Below are positions 33,375 to 41,564 of a stretch of 64,000 bases of DNA, piece after piece. How positions within the stretch are numbered: position 1 is the first letter of the stretch; the number at the start of each line of letters is the position of its first letter. The notes below the pieces were generated by a model. That model was not told where the DNA came from. It saw nothing but the letters and a program-made list of their open reading frames with translations, and ran no database searches. Both the position numbers and the translations under genes were made by a program. This DNA comes from Rhizobium anhuiense (GTDB lineage: Bacteria; Pseudomonadota; Alphaproteobacteria; Rhizobiales; Rhizobiaceae). Location of the stretch: the NCBI RefSeq assembly GCF_003985145.1, contig NZ_ML133526.1, positions 257,131 to 321,130 of the forward strand, in the 5' to 3' direction.

Positions 33375-34628
33375 TCAGGTCTGGAAACTCGCTAAAGCCG
33401 TTGCGGATATTGCTGCATTCTCGCGCCCTTCCACTATTTCGATGCGCCGGGATAGAAGCGACAGAATGTCCTTGCCATCCCAGAAGGGGTTGATATCGAG
33501 CGCCTTGCCGATAGGGACGATGCGGTCGATCGCGTGATTGGCAGAACCCGACTGGAGAGCGAGGAAGAGCGCCTGCGGTTGCAGTCCGAAATAGGTCAGT
33601 GTCTGTTCCTGCGGGCGAAGAAACGCTGCGATGTCGGAAGGCGCCTGGACGTCAATTTCTGCAAACTGGCCGAAGCGCAGCCGCGTTTCCTTCGGCAAGG
33701 ATTGGCCGATGCACCAGATATCCGGCGAATAGCGGTTGAGCGCCAGGGTTCCCCCGGTCGTGCGTATTGCATTCATCAGGTCGAGAAACTTGTCCAGTCG
33801 TGCGACCGTATCCAGACGAAAGTCCTGGCGATGCAGCTCTTCGTCGAGATGATGCCAGAAATCGACCTTGGCTTTGGCGATCGCGGCCGGTTCCCCAAGC
33901 CAGAAGATCTGACTTGGCGAGGAGCAGGCATTCTGGTCGACCAGATAGGTGTCGTTGAAGAAATCTCGCGCCAGTTTCGTCTTCTGTTCCGTCTCAAGCG
34001 CGGAATAGGCGCTGGCGTCGATCGCGGCCGATGATGTCCGGTCCGGAAAATAAAGCTCGACGGATCGAGGCTTCTTCGGCAGCGAGCGGAATTCGGCGAC
34101 GGTCGCGTCGCCTCCCCAAACTGTCAGGCCATCAACCGCTGCAACGATCTCCTTGAGCTTGGCACTTCCCCGCGCCGTCTGGATGAATACATTGCCAACT
34201 GCGATCGATCGGAATGTTTCCGACTCTGCAGCGCCGTCGAATGCCCGCAAGAAGATATCGTTCTGTGGAAACGCCTTGCTCGGCATGCGCACAATGTTCG
34301 AATTGCCGGACAGCATGCCGAAGACCAACGAGAAGGCGAAATTGACGGGAATATTGGATGGCGCGATATGGGCCACAGTACCCCATCCACTGCGATATTC
34401 TGCATCTCGATATTGCTGCGAGAGTGTCCGCAGATTCGCCTTGCGGCAGAAATAGGCGAAGGTAACGAGGTCCGGATAATGCCGGGCATCGTTGTCCTTC
34501 ATCAGACGACGGGAAAGCTCATGCAGAAAATCGACAACCCGCTCATCGAAGAAAGCGTGGCGTGACGAAAGATCGAATTGCTTCAGCCAGTCGCCCGCTT
34601 CGAACCTGTCGTCACGAATTATAGGCAT
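33375..34628 (-). CDS. LuxC-like acyl-CoA/acyl-protein reductase
   Basis: This 417-residue enzyme of the acyl-CoA reductase (LuxC) family reduces an activated acyl group to the aldehyde with NADPH. The catalytic cysteine is C235 in DQNACSSPSQ; the HIAPSNIPVNFAFS and GNSNIVRMPSKAF blocks build the cofactor site. ATG 34628 has GAGG 8 bp upstream and overlaps the LuxE-like gene by 17 bp, so the two are made together. Luciferase subunits are absent nearby, so the pair has been recruited to another pathway, as in the O-antigen tetronate genes of Vibrio cholerae O1. Confidence 0.88.
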   Translation of the reverse strand: MPIIRDDRFEAGDWLKQFDLSSRHAFFDERVVDFLHELSRRLMKDNDARHYPDLVTFAYFCRKANLRTLSQQYRDAEYRSGWGTVAHIAPSNIPVNFAFSLVFGMLSGNSNIVRMPSKAFPQNDIFLRAFDGAAESETFRSIAVGNVFIQTARGSAKLKEIVAAVDGLTVWGGDATVAEFRSLPKKPRSVELYFPDRTSSAAIDASAYSALETEQKTKLARDFFNDTYLVDQNACSSPSQIFWLGEPAAIAKAKVDFWHHLDEELHRQDFRLDTVARLDKFLDLMNAIRTTGGTLALNRYSPDIWCIGQSLPKETRLRFGQFAEIDVQAPSDIAAFLRPQEQTLTYFGLQPQALFLALQSGSANHAIDRIVPIGKALDINPFWDGKDILSLLSRRIEIVEGRENAAISATALASFQT

Positions 34629-35652
34629 CGCTGCATCCTCGAATTTCCGCCTTCTGCAGTCGGCCGTTGATTTTGACGATCGTGTTTCGATTGCCGCAGG
34701 AGCAGGATGCGCCGTCGAGCGTGAAGCCGACATCCTCCGTCAGCAACGAGTGGCCCGGATAGCTCTTCTGGATGGAGGAGAAGACCTGGATAAGGCCTTC
34801 CCGGCCGTGCGGGAGCGCATCGAGCGACGAAGTATCGCGAATGAGGGCATCGGAGCCGGGTGCGGCATGCATATTGCCGTGTTCGCACTCCATGAAGATC
34901 GTACCCGTTTGCTCGACCATGCCGTAATAATTCCGTATGTCGCTACAGCCGGTCCATTCGCGGACCTCGTCCTTGAACATCGCATCCGAGATCTTCTGAT
35001 CGGCGAGTTTCTTCCATCCGCCGCCGTGCAGCAGGAAACTGTTTGACAGGTTGAGCCGCACATTCTGGCGGCGCAGCATCTGAACAAAGTTCAACCAGAC
35101 GATAGAAGTGAAACCGAAGATGAAGATGCGGTTGTCGCGATTGCTTTCGGCGAAGGCCTGCACGCGATCGATGTCGACGGAAAGTTCGTCGTCGAGCGCG
35201 AAATCGCGTCCTCTTGAGAACATGCTGAAACCATTGATCGCCGCCGTGCGCGCGGAAAATTTTCGGCGGTCGGCAACAGTGTTCTCCGCATCGATGACAA
35301 GCATCGGGAAGCGGCTTTTCGAGAAGGCGATCGAGAAGACCTCGACGAGCTTGCGCGATTGTGCCTGTGACGTTTCCTTGTCGAGATAGATCCTTGAAAC
35401 CTGTCCGGTCGTGCCGGACGAGGTCATGATTTTGACGACCTCACTATCGGGGACGCTTTTGAGGTCGAAGTTCTTGAAGGCCCGGACTGGCAGATAGGGT
35501 GTTTCGGCGAGCGACGTCGCCGCGCGGTCGCCGAACATCGTGTGCACATAATGACCGTAAAGATCGCAATATGCCTTGTGGTGCTCGGTCAACGAATTGA
35601 TTTCGTTCAGGAACACAACAGGATCATTGGCGAATTGGTCGTCCATGGCCAT
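34612..35652 (-). CDS. LuxE-like acyl-protein synthetase
   Basis: This 346-residue LuxE-family protein activates a carboxylate with ATP and passes the acyl group to a cysteine before reduction by LuxC. The nucleotide loop IMTSSGTTGQVSRIYLD and the YYGMVEQTG block are adenylate-forming features. The Cys-rich C-terminus SCSCGNRN followed by KAEIRGCS includes the likely acyl-carrying cysteine. It starts 7 bp after the aminotransferase stop. Either of two in-frame ATGs (35652, 35646) could be used. Confidence 0.87.
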   Translation of the reverse strand: MAMDDQFANDPVVFLNEINSLTEHHKAYCDLYGHYVHTMFGDRAATSLAETPYLPVRAFKNFDLKSVPDSEVVKIMTSSGTTGQVSRIYLDKETSQAQSRKLVEVFSIAFSKSRFPMLVIDAENTVADRRKFSARTAAINGFSMFSRGRDFALDDELSVDIDRVQAFAESNRDNRIFIFGFTSIVWLNFVQMLRRQNVRLNLSNSFLLHGGGWKKLADQKISDAMFKDEVREWTGCSDIRNYYGMVEQTGTIFMECEHGNMHAAPGSDALIRDTSSLDALPHGREGLIQVFSSIQKSYPGHSLLTEDVGFTLDGASCSCGNRNTIVKINGRLQKAEIRGCSDAYNS

Positions 35653-35658
35653 GGCGTT

Positions 35659-36855
35659 TCAGCCTCTTCGTCCCATGGCTGCCGTGGCAAGGTCGGCCGT
35701 GGGCAGCGACGCCGAGTGATAATCCTCGTAGGTGGCGATCATGACATTGAATATCCGTGCCAGATCGCTGGCGGTCAGCGCGCCGAAGAACGGCAGGCAA
35801 AGGACCTCCTTCGCCGCCTGGGTCGCCACCGGCAGGTTGGAGGCCTGCGCGGAAGGCAGGTTCCGGTAGTGCGGGGCATCGCTGCAAAGCGGGTAGAAAT
35901 ATTTGCGCGCGAGCACGTTCTTTTCGCGGAACCTGCTGTAGAGGATGTCGCGTGTGAAGCCGGATTGATCGGGATCGATGCGTACCGGCAGATATTGATA
36001 GCTCGGCGTGACACCGGCCTGTGGCTCGAGGATGGTGACGCCGCGCATGGCGGAGATCAACGTGCGGTATTGCTCGAGCAATGACCGGCGACGTTCCCAT
36101 TCATCCTTCACCATGTCGAGTACGGCAAGGCCGACGCCCGCTTGCAGTTCGTTCATTTTGCCGTTGAGGCCGGCGAGCAGGATTGTTTCTTCGTTGGCAA
36201 TGCCAAAATTCCGCTGAAGGTAGATGGTACGCTGAAGTTCCGCATGCGGTGAAATCAGCGCACCGCCTTCGACGGTATGAAAAAGCTTCGTTGCGTGAAA
36301 GCTGTGCATCGTGATGTCGCCGAAGAGGCTGATCGGCTTCCCATCGACACGCGTGGCAAAGGCGTGAGCAGCGTCGTAGATGACTTTGATGCCGTGCTTT
36401 GCCGCGAGCGCATCAATGGCCTTCACGTTGCATGCAATGCCGTAGACATGAACGCCGAGGATGGCGCAGGTGCGGTCCGTGATAAGGTTTTCGATCCGAA
36501 CCGGGTCGATGGTCAGCGTGACGGGATCGATATCGCAAAATACCGGCGTCAGTCCGCAGGCATCGATGACGTGTACACTCGCCGGAAAGGTGAAGGGCGT
36601 GACGATGACCTCGCCGCCGGCAGGCAGGTCGAGGCTTTTCAGCGCGATCTGCAGGGCGACGGTGCCGTTATTGAACAGGCTGACGAATGGAACGTCGAGA
36701 AAGTGGGCAAGCCGTGATTCCAGTTCACGGTGCTGAGCACCCATGTTGGTCAGCCAGGCGGTAGCCCAGATGTCGGCGAGGGTACGGTTGACCGTTGCGA
36801 GATCGGGAAGGAGCGGCTTCGTTACTGGAACAATGGGTAGTTCGTTCGCCGTCAT
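35659..36855 (-). CDS. DegT/DnrJ/EryC1-family PLP-dependent aminotransferase
   Basis: This 398-residue enzyme carries the PLP lysine K190 in HSFHATKLFH, plus FNNGTVALQIAL, VTPFTFPASVHVI and YDAAHAFAT. Members usually transaminate keto-sugar nucleotides, for example FdtB and QdtB types, with glutamate as donor. ATG 36855 is chosen because the family begins just upstream of the substrate pocket; the open frame extends a further 42 codons without sense. It is the first gene of a three-gene minus-strand unit with LuxE and LuxC homologues, which is unusual company and suggests either a sugar amine or an amino alcohol product. Confidence 0.9.
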   Translation of the reverse strand: MTANELPIVPVTKPLLPDLATVNRTLADIWATAWLTNMGAQHRELESRLAHFLDVPFVSLFNNGTVALQIALKSLDLPAGGEVIVTPFTFPASVHVIDACGLTPVFCDIDPVTLTIDPVRIENLITDRTCAILGVHVYGIACNVKAIDALAAKHGIKVIYDAAHAFATRVDGKPISLFGDITMHSFHATKLFHTVEGGALISPHAELQRTIYLQRNFGIANEETILLAGLNGKMNELQAGVGLAVLDMVKDEWERRRSLLEQYRTLISAMRGVTILEPQAGVTPSYQYLPVRIDPDQSGFTRDILYSRFREKNVLARKYFYPLCSDAPHYRNLPSAQASNLPVATQAAKEVLCLPFFGALTASDLARIFNVMIATYEDYHSASLPTADLATAAMGRRG

Positions 36856-37347
36856 TTCACTGCTCCATATCACGATATATGCCACAAGGCGGAAACCGGG
36901 CCTTGATTGTCTCCGCAGACTAGGGGGGTTAGCTTTCTCGTGGCTTGCGCGCGGGGTGCCGGACGGTGAGCAAGAGGGCAAAAGACTCGCACAAGGTTAA
37001 ATTGGAAAAATCGGCGGCGAGATGGTTTGAGATGGGCCGTTTCCGCGCAGAAACCGCTTCCGAAAGTGCAGTCCGCCTGATGATCTCACACGCTTCGAGT
37101 GGTCGCCGTATCGTCGTCAATGAGGCGCCCGTGGAAAATGCCGCAGCGAGCTGCTCTTCGACAACAAGCGTTTTGAGCAGACAACGACTGCCGGAAATCA
37201 GGGCACCGGCCGTGCCGCCCCATCGACAGTCGCCAGGCATCGACTTCATCCGACATTGAATCTCGTGCTGGGGAACTGCGCGCGCCGCGCCAGCGTCATG
37301 CCACTTCCAACCGCTCACGGGTGAGACAACCGCAAAAAGGACCAGCA
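36856..37347. other. Intergenic region holding a decayed transketolase start
   Basis: The 492 bp between the divergent aminotransferase and glycosyltransferase genes contain no intact gene. A stretch near 36972-37130 is a degenerate copy of the 5' end of the transketolase N-subunit gene. The rest shows no signal I can name apart from AAAGGA ahead of the glycosyltransferase. Confidence 0.6.
36972..37130 (+). pseudogene. Decayed copy of the transketolase N-subunit 5' end
   Basis: Bases 36990-37038 match the minus strand at 42504-42456 at 40 of 49 positions, and weaker similarity continues on both sides, including AAACCGCTTCCGAAAG and GCCTGATGATC. The translations align as KSAARWFEMGRFR against GSAMGWFEM and NRFRKM. 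The start codon (ATGGGA to GCGAGA) and its Shine-Dalgarno are destroyed in this copy, and the frame loses homology after about 50 codons. Confidence 0.7.
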
Positions 37348-38232
37348 ATGCCCCGAGTATCGATCTGCATCCCCGCCTACAAGCCGGATTTCTTTGAGCA
37401 AGCCTTGAAGAGTGCCATCGGGCAAAGCTATGGCGATACGGAGATTATCGTTTCAGACGATTGCCCAACGGATGCAATCGCAAATATCTGCGAGCGATAT
37501 CAGCAGCATCTCTCCTATAGCCGAAATCCGAAGCCGAGCGAGTTTTCCAATGTCATCCGGCTGGCCAATCTTGCGAACGGCGAATACATCAAGTTTCTGT
37601 TCGATGATGACATTATCAACCCATTCTGCGTTCAGTTCCTGCTCGAGACACTGGAGGAGAGCCGCCATCTCGGCACGAGGCTCGCCTTTTCGCCGCGTTA
37701 CCTGATCGATGGGAAAAACCGCATCACGTCGCTGGTCAATCACTTCGGCATCGCCGACCAGGCAAAGGTCATCGACGGCGGCGCCTTCATCCGTGTGACA
37801 GCTGTCAATCACATGAACCTGATTGGTGAGTTCTCGAGCGTGATGTTCCGAAAGGAAGATTGCTTCGACGAGAACGGCGCATTCCGCCTGTTTCGGGTCG
37901 ATGAGGATGGGATCTTCCGCGGCATCCTTGATCTATCGGCATGGATCGATCTCGCCAAACGTGGCCCGATCATCGGACATCCGCATCCGCTTTCCTATTT
38001 CCGCCAGCATGCCAATTCGACCTCAAATCACGAGATCAATCCGCTCTTCATCAACGGCATTCTTTACTATGAGGAAGTGATGAAGATGGCCTTCGAAAAG
38101 GGCTATATGACAAGAGAGGATCTGCCGGCCTCCATGCGCCGTCTGCTCGAGCATTACGGCTACTGGCAGAACGCTTATCCGCAGTTGAGGGCCCGGATCG
38201 TCGACTTGCAAGCCATGCTGGCGAAGCTCTGA
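37348..38232 (+). CDS. Family 2 glycosyltransferase
   Basis: This 294-residue GT-A enzyme has the N-terminal nucleotide-sugar fold VSICIPAYKPDFFEQALKSA, the IVSDDCPTDA strand and the metal-binding acidic motif FLFDDDIINP. The C-terminal half is specific to itself, with HPHPLSYFRQHANST as a conserved-looking acceptor-side block. It would transfer a sugar in the cytoplasm to a lipid, protein or small molecule. It is the only glycosyltransferase in the island and stands alone on the plus strand. AAGGA precedes ATG 37348. Confidence 0.87.
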   Translation: MPRVSICIPAYKPDFFEQALKSAIGQSYGDTEIIVSDDCPTDAIANICERYQQHLSYSRNPKPSEFSNVIRLANLANGEYIKFLFDDDIINPFCVQFLLETLEESRHLGTRLAFSPRYLIDGKNRITSLVNHFGIADQAKVIDGGAFIRVTAVNHMNLIGEFSSVMFRKEDCFDENGAFRLFRVDEDGIFRGILDLSAWIDLAKRGPIIGHPHPLSYFRQHANSTSNHEINPLFINGILYYEEVMKMAFEKGYMTREDLPASMRRLLEHYGYWQNAYPQLRARIVDLQAMLAKL

Positions 38233-38292
38233 TATTGCCGATAACCTGCTGCAGGACAGATACGGCTCTGCCGCCTTTGATTTCGCAGAGGT

Positions 38293-39675
38293 CTACAGGA
38301 AACGCTCGGACAGCGTAACGTAGTCCGGCTTTCCGGCGGAGGTGAGCGGTAGGGTTTCGGAGACAACCACCCTTGCAACAGACGGGTGGAAATTGAAGTT
38401 ATCCTTCAACGCCATCTGCGCTCGCTCCGCATCCGGCTCCCTGATGCAGACCATCAGCCGGTTTTCGGCACCGATGACGATGCAATCAAGTCCGCCGGAC
38501 TTCAGCACGGACTCCGCATGATCGAGATTGACTGAAATTCCGTGCAGTTTGATGAAACGCTTCTTACGGCCCACGATTGTGATGAACCCGTCCTCATCGA
38601 TTTTGGCATAGTCTCCGGTATAAAGTTTACCGTGGAATTCGTCGCCCTTTTCAAGGTCTTGCGCGGAGGTCGCATACCCCATCGACACGTTCTGGCCGAC
38701 ATAGAGCAGTTCACCTTCGCCGATCGGCTCGCCCGTTTCCGCGATCAAAGCTCGACCGCCGGGCAGCGGAATGCCGACGCTTCCCAGCTTCTCGATCGCC
38801 TGGCCGGGGGGGACATAGGAAATGCGCGGCGCAGCCTCGGTCTGGCCATACATGGTAAAATAGCGCACGCCATGATCGGCGAAATACTGCCAGAAATGGC
38901 GAGTCAGTTCCGGTGCCAGGCGCCCGCCGGCCTGCGTCACGCAGACGAGATTGCCAAGGCAGGCCTCGCTCAGGCGAATGCGCCGCAATGTTTCGAATGT
39001 GAAGGGCACGCCGGCAAGGTCGGTAACCCTCTCCTCTTCGATCATTTGCCAAATGCTCCTGTCGAGGATGGACTTATCAGTCAACACCATGCAGGCGCGC
39101 GCGAAGATCGTATTGTGAAGAACGGAAAGCCCGTAGGAGTAATGAAATGGCAGAAGGCTGACCGTAATGCGTTCTCCGGTCATGCCGAGATATTCGACGA
39201 TCGAACGCGTGCAGGCATCGATATTGTTGGCCGTCAGTCGCACGCATTTAGGGTCGCCTGTCGAACCCGAGGTGGGGATGAGCAAGGCAAGATCTTGATG
39301 CAGCGTCGTGTTTACGACCGACGACCGCTCGAACAGAGCCTTTGTGCCCAATCGCCCGTTTGGCGCATAGTCTTCCAGCGCCATCTCTGCGGGAGCGACG
39401 ATGTAACGGGGGCTATAGGCTCCAACGGTGCGTTCCAGCGAGTGACGGGTCAGTTCACCGTCGACCAGCATGGGCACGAGGCCTTTCCGCAAGGCTCCCA
39501 GATAGGCCGCAACGGTTTCGGGCGACCGATCGCACAGAATCAGTACGATCGCCCTGTCGGCCTTGGAGAATAGCGCATCTCCGAGTCCGAAAACGTCGTT
39601 GTAGCAGTAGCGGCGTCCATCGGCGATCAGGAACGTCCTGTCATCGGCGCCATCCGAGAGGCTTTGCCAGAACAT
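38293..39675 (-). CDS. AMP-dependent acyl ligase (adenylation enzyme)
   Basis: This 460-residue adenylate-forming enzyme has core motif IPTSGSTGDPKC, the YGQTEA motif, LYTGDYAKIDEDGF and GRKKRFIKLHG, and keeps a lysine in TSAGKPDYV. It is shorter than acyl-CoA synthetases, like the stand-alone ligases that load a carrier protein. The ACP gene ends immediately before its ATG, so that ACP is the probable acceptor. A loaded acyl-ACP could then be used by FabZ, the SDR and the LuxC/LuxE pair encoded to the left. Confidence 0.88.
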   Translation of the reverse strand: MFWQSLSDGADDRTFLIADGRRYCYNDVFGLGDALFSKADRAIVLILCDRSPETVAAYLGALRKGLVPMLVDGELTRHSLERTVGAYSPRYIVAPAEMALEDYAPNGRLGTKALFERSSVVNTTLHQDLALLIPTSGSTGDPKCVRLTANNIDACTRSIVEYLGMTGERITVSLLPFHYSYGLSVLHNTIFARACMVLTDKSILDRSIWQMIEEERVTDLAGVPFTFETLRRIRLSEACLGNLVCVTQAGGRLAPELTRHFWQYFADHGVRYFTMYGQTEAAPRISYVPPGQAIEKLGSVGIPLPGGRALIAETGEPIGEGELLYVGQNVSMGYATSAQDLEKGDEFHGKLYTGDYAKIDEDGFITIVGRKKRFIKLHGISVNLDHAESVLKSGGLDCIVIGAENRLMVCIREPDAERAQMALKDNFNFHPSVARVVVSETLPLTSAGKPDYVTLSERFL

Positions 39676-39915
39676 TCAGAACGACACGCCGTATTTCTCG
39701 AGCGTCTTCAGGCCGGTCTTGTACGAGCCGAAATCGACCACGTCGTCCATATCAAGCATGATGTCGAACGTATCCTCAAGAGATGCGATAAGCGCCATGT
39801 GACCGACCGAGTCCCAAGCGCGGATGCTCTGATACTGGAGGCCGTCGCTCAAATCCTCGGCGCCAATACCGAACGTTTCGATGAAAGCGGCATCGTATTT
39901 TTCTTTGTTGCTCAT
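39676..39915 (-). CDS. Acyl carrier protein
   Basis: This 79-residue acidic helical protein carries the phosphopantetheine attachment motif DSVGHM with S36. It is not the fatty-acid AcpP type, which has DSL and a different surround. It sits directly ahead of the AMP ligase and after the acetyltransferase on the same strand. It should shuttle the activated acyl group of the pathway. A phosphopantetheinyl transferase is not visible in the window. Confidence 0.9.
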   Translation of the reverse strand: MSNKEKYDAAFIETFGIGAEDLSDGLQYQSIRAWDSVGHMALIASLEDTFDIMLDMDDVVDFGSYKTGLKTLEKYGVSF

Positions 39916-39924
39916 GTCTTGCTC

Positions 39925-40578
39925 CTACTTGAACACTTTTTTGTCTTCGTTCCTGCGAACGACGCGCGCGGGATTGCCCAGCGCAATGACTTCATCCGGA
40001 ATGTCGATATGCACGACCGATCCCATGCCGACGATCGACGAGTGTCCGATTTGCACGCGTTCCTTGACGAGTGCGCCCATGCCCAGATAACTCAACGTCC
40101 CGACTTGCGTGCCGCCGCCCAGATTGACCATGGATGAGACGACGCAGTTTTCTTCTACTACAATGTCGTGGCCAAGGATCGAAGCTGTATTGACGGCAAC
40201 GTTTCGACCGATCTTTGCCGTCGCCTGAATGGAGACATGCGGCGCGACGATCACGCCGTCGGCAATCTCCGCATACTCAGAAATGAAGGCATCGGGGGAG
40301 AAGATCGATTGAAGCACGAGGCCCAACCCTTCCACCTTCTCGAGCAGAGCTTTCCGGGCAAAAGGTTCCCCGACTGCGATCGTTACTTTGGCGCCGGGAA
40401 CGTGATCCCCCACGGCGACGACCGGAAACCCAAGCACCTCAGTCGCCGTCGGATGATCGACGATGAATGCACAATGGTGCGGTTGCTGCAGGCCTCGGCG
40501 GATTGCCGATTGCAGTATGTCCATGGTTTCAATGCCGAGGCCGCCCGCCCCGTAGATGTACCAATGATCCAGACTCAT
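39925..40578 (-). CDS. NeuD/PglD-type acyltransferase with left-handed beta helix
   Basis: This 217-residue protein has an N-terminal Rossmann part (WYIYGAGGLGIETMDIL) and hexapeptide repeats from about residue 105 (IADGVIVAPHVSIQATAKIG, NVAVNTASILGHDIVV, IGHSSIVGMGSVV) ending in GNPARVV. The family N- or O-acetylates amino sugars using acetyl-CoA, and some members use acyl-ACP. Its position between transketolase and ACP suggests it acylates the amine made by the DegT enzyme, possibly with the ACP-bound acyl group. That last step is inference. Confidence 0.87.
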   Translation of the reverse strand: MSLDHWYIYGAGGLGIETMDILQSAIRRGLQQPHHCAFIVDHPTATEVLGFPVVAVGDHVPGAKVTIAVGEPFARKALLEKVEGLGLVLQSIFSPDAFISEYAEIADGVIVAPHVSIQATAKIGRNVAVNTASILGHDIVVEENCVVSSMVNLGGGTQVGTLSYLGMGALVKERVQIGHSSIVGMGSVVHIDIPDEVIALGNPARVVRRNEDKKVFK

Positions 40579-40589
40579 GCTTCGATTTC

Positions 40590-41564
40590 CTATTGCAACA
40601 ACTTTTCCTGCAGGAAACCGGCGATACCCTCGCCATCCAAGCGCGCAGCCTTCAGCATGAAGGCATAGTCACCAGTCTCGACGAAGCGATCCGGAATGCC
40701 GTGCGTCACGATGCGCGGAAACGGCATGCCCGAAGCATTGTAGTGATCAAGGATTGCGCTGCCGAGACCGCCAACCGTCGTGTGCTCCTCGATGACGAAA
40801 ACCGTGCTGGCATGGCGAGCGACGTCAGCCAGTGCGACCGCATCCAGCGGCTTGATCGTATGCATGTTGAGGACGCCGACTTCCAGACCGGCTTCACTCA
40901 GCTTTTCAGCGGCCAGAAGGCAATGCCCGACCGTGGTGCCGCTCGAGATCAGCATCACCTCGCGTGGCGGCGTCAGCCAAACGGCCTTGCCGATTTCGAA
41001 CGTGTAGTCTTCCGTATAGACGACCGGTGCATTGGGCGTGCCGGTCAGGCGGATATAGACCGGTTGGTCGAAGCCGACACAAGCCTCCAACGTCTTGTAA
41101 ATTTCCGAGCAGTCGGCCGGCGATATGATCGTCAGGCCCGGCACAGTACGCATGACCGCGACATCCTCCAGGCCGAAATGGGAGTTGCCGAGATAAGCCA
41201 TCGCCAGACCGCTACCAAGTGCGACGAGCTTCACCGGCTCGCCCATATAACCCATGTTCATGCGCACCTGTTCGCTTGCCCGCATTGAAGCAAAGGGCGC
41301 AAACGTCGAGGCGAACACGTCGAACCCCATGCGAGCGAGACCGGCAGCGCAGCCCACCATGTTCTGCTCGGCAATACCGGTATTAAGGAATTGGTCCGGA
41401 TATTCCTTGGAGAATCGGTCTAGACCGGAAGACCGCCCAAGATCGGCGCTCATCGCGATAATGTTCTCGTTTTCGGTCGCGAGCGCTGTCAGCGCCTGGC
41501 CATAAACAGCCCGCGGCCCGATGCGCGACCATGTGCGTGCATTACGGCTCGACAACTCAACCAC
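40590..41564 (-). CDS. Transketolase-like C-terminal subunit
   Basis: This 324-residue subunit holds the pyrimidine-binding and C-terminal domains of a split transketolase. E66 in NTGIAEQNMVG is the glutamate that activates thiamine diphosphate, and the SSGTTVGHCLLAAEKL and IKPLDAVAL blocks belong to the C-terminal domain. It overlaps the N-subunit gene by 8 bp. Split transketolases occur in several bacterial secondary pathways where a ketol unit is moved to an unusual acceptor. Confidence 0.9.
   Translation of the reverse strand: MVELSSRNARTWSRIGPRAVYGQALTALATENENIIAMSADLGRSSGLDRFSKEYPDQFLNTGIAEQNMVGCAAGLARMGFDVFASTFAPFASMRASEQVRMNMGYMGEPVKLVALGSGLAMAYLGNSHFGLEDVAVMRTVPGLTIISPADCSEIYKTLEACVGFDQPVYIRLTGTPNAPVVYTEDYTFEIGKAVWLTPPREVMLISSGTTVGHCLLAAEKLSEAGLEVGVLNMHTIKPLDAVALADVARHASTVFVIEEHTTVGGLGSAILDHYNASGMPFPRIVTHGIPDRFVETGDYAFMLKAARLDGEGIAGFLQEKLLQ

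Noticed and set aside
7139..35652. A bacterial bioluminescence (lux) system, because LLM proteins and LuxC/LuxE homologues both occur
   Set aside because: The LLM proteins are of the MsnO8 and NtaA type, far from the LuxC/LuxE pair, and no LuxA/LuxB or LuxD is present.
35659..36855. Serine palmitoyltransferase as source of a sphingoid base
   Set aside because: The enzyme has DegT family motifs (SFHATK lysine site), not the alpha-oxoamine synthase motifs.
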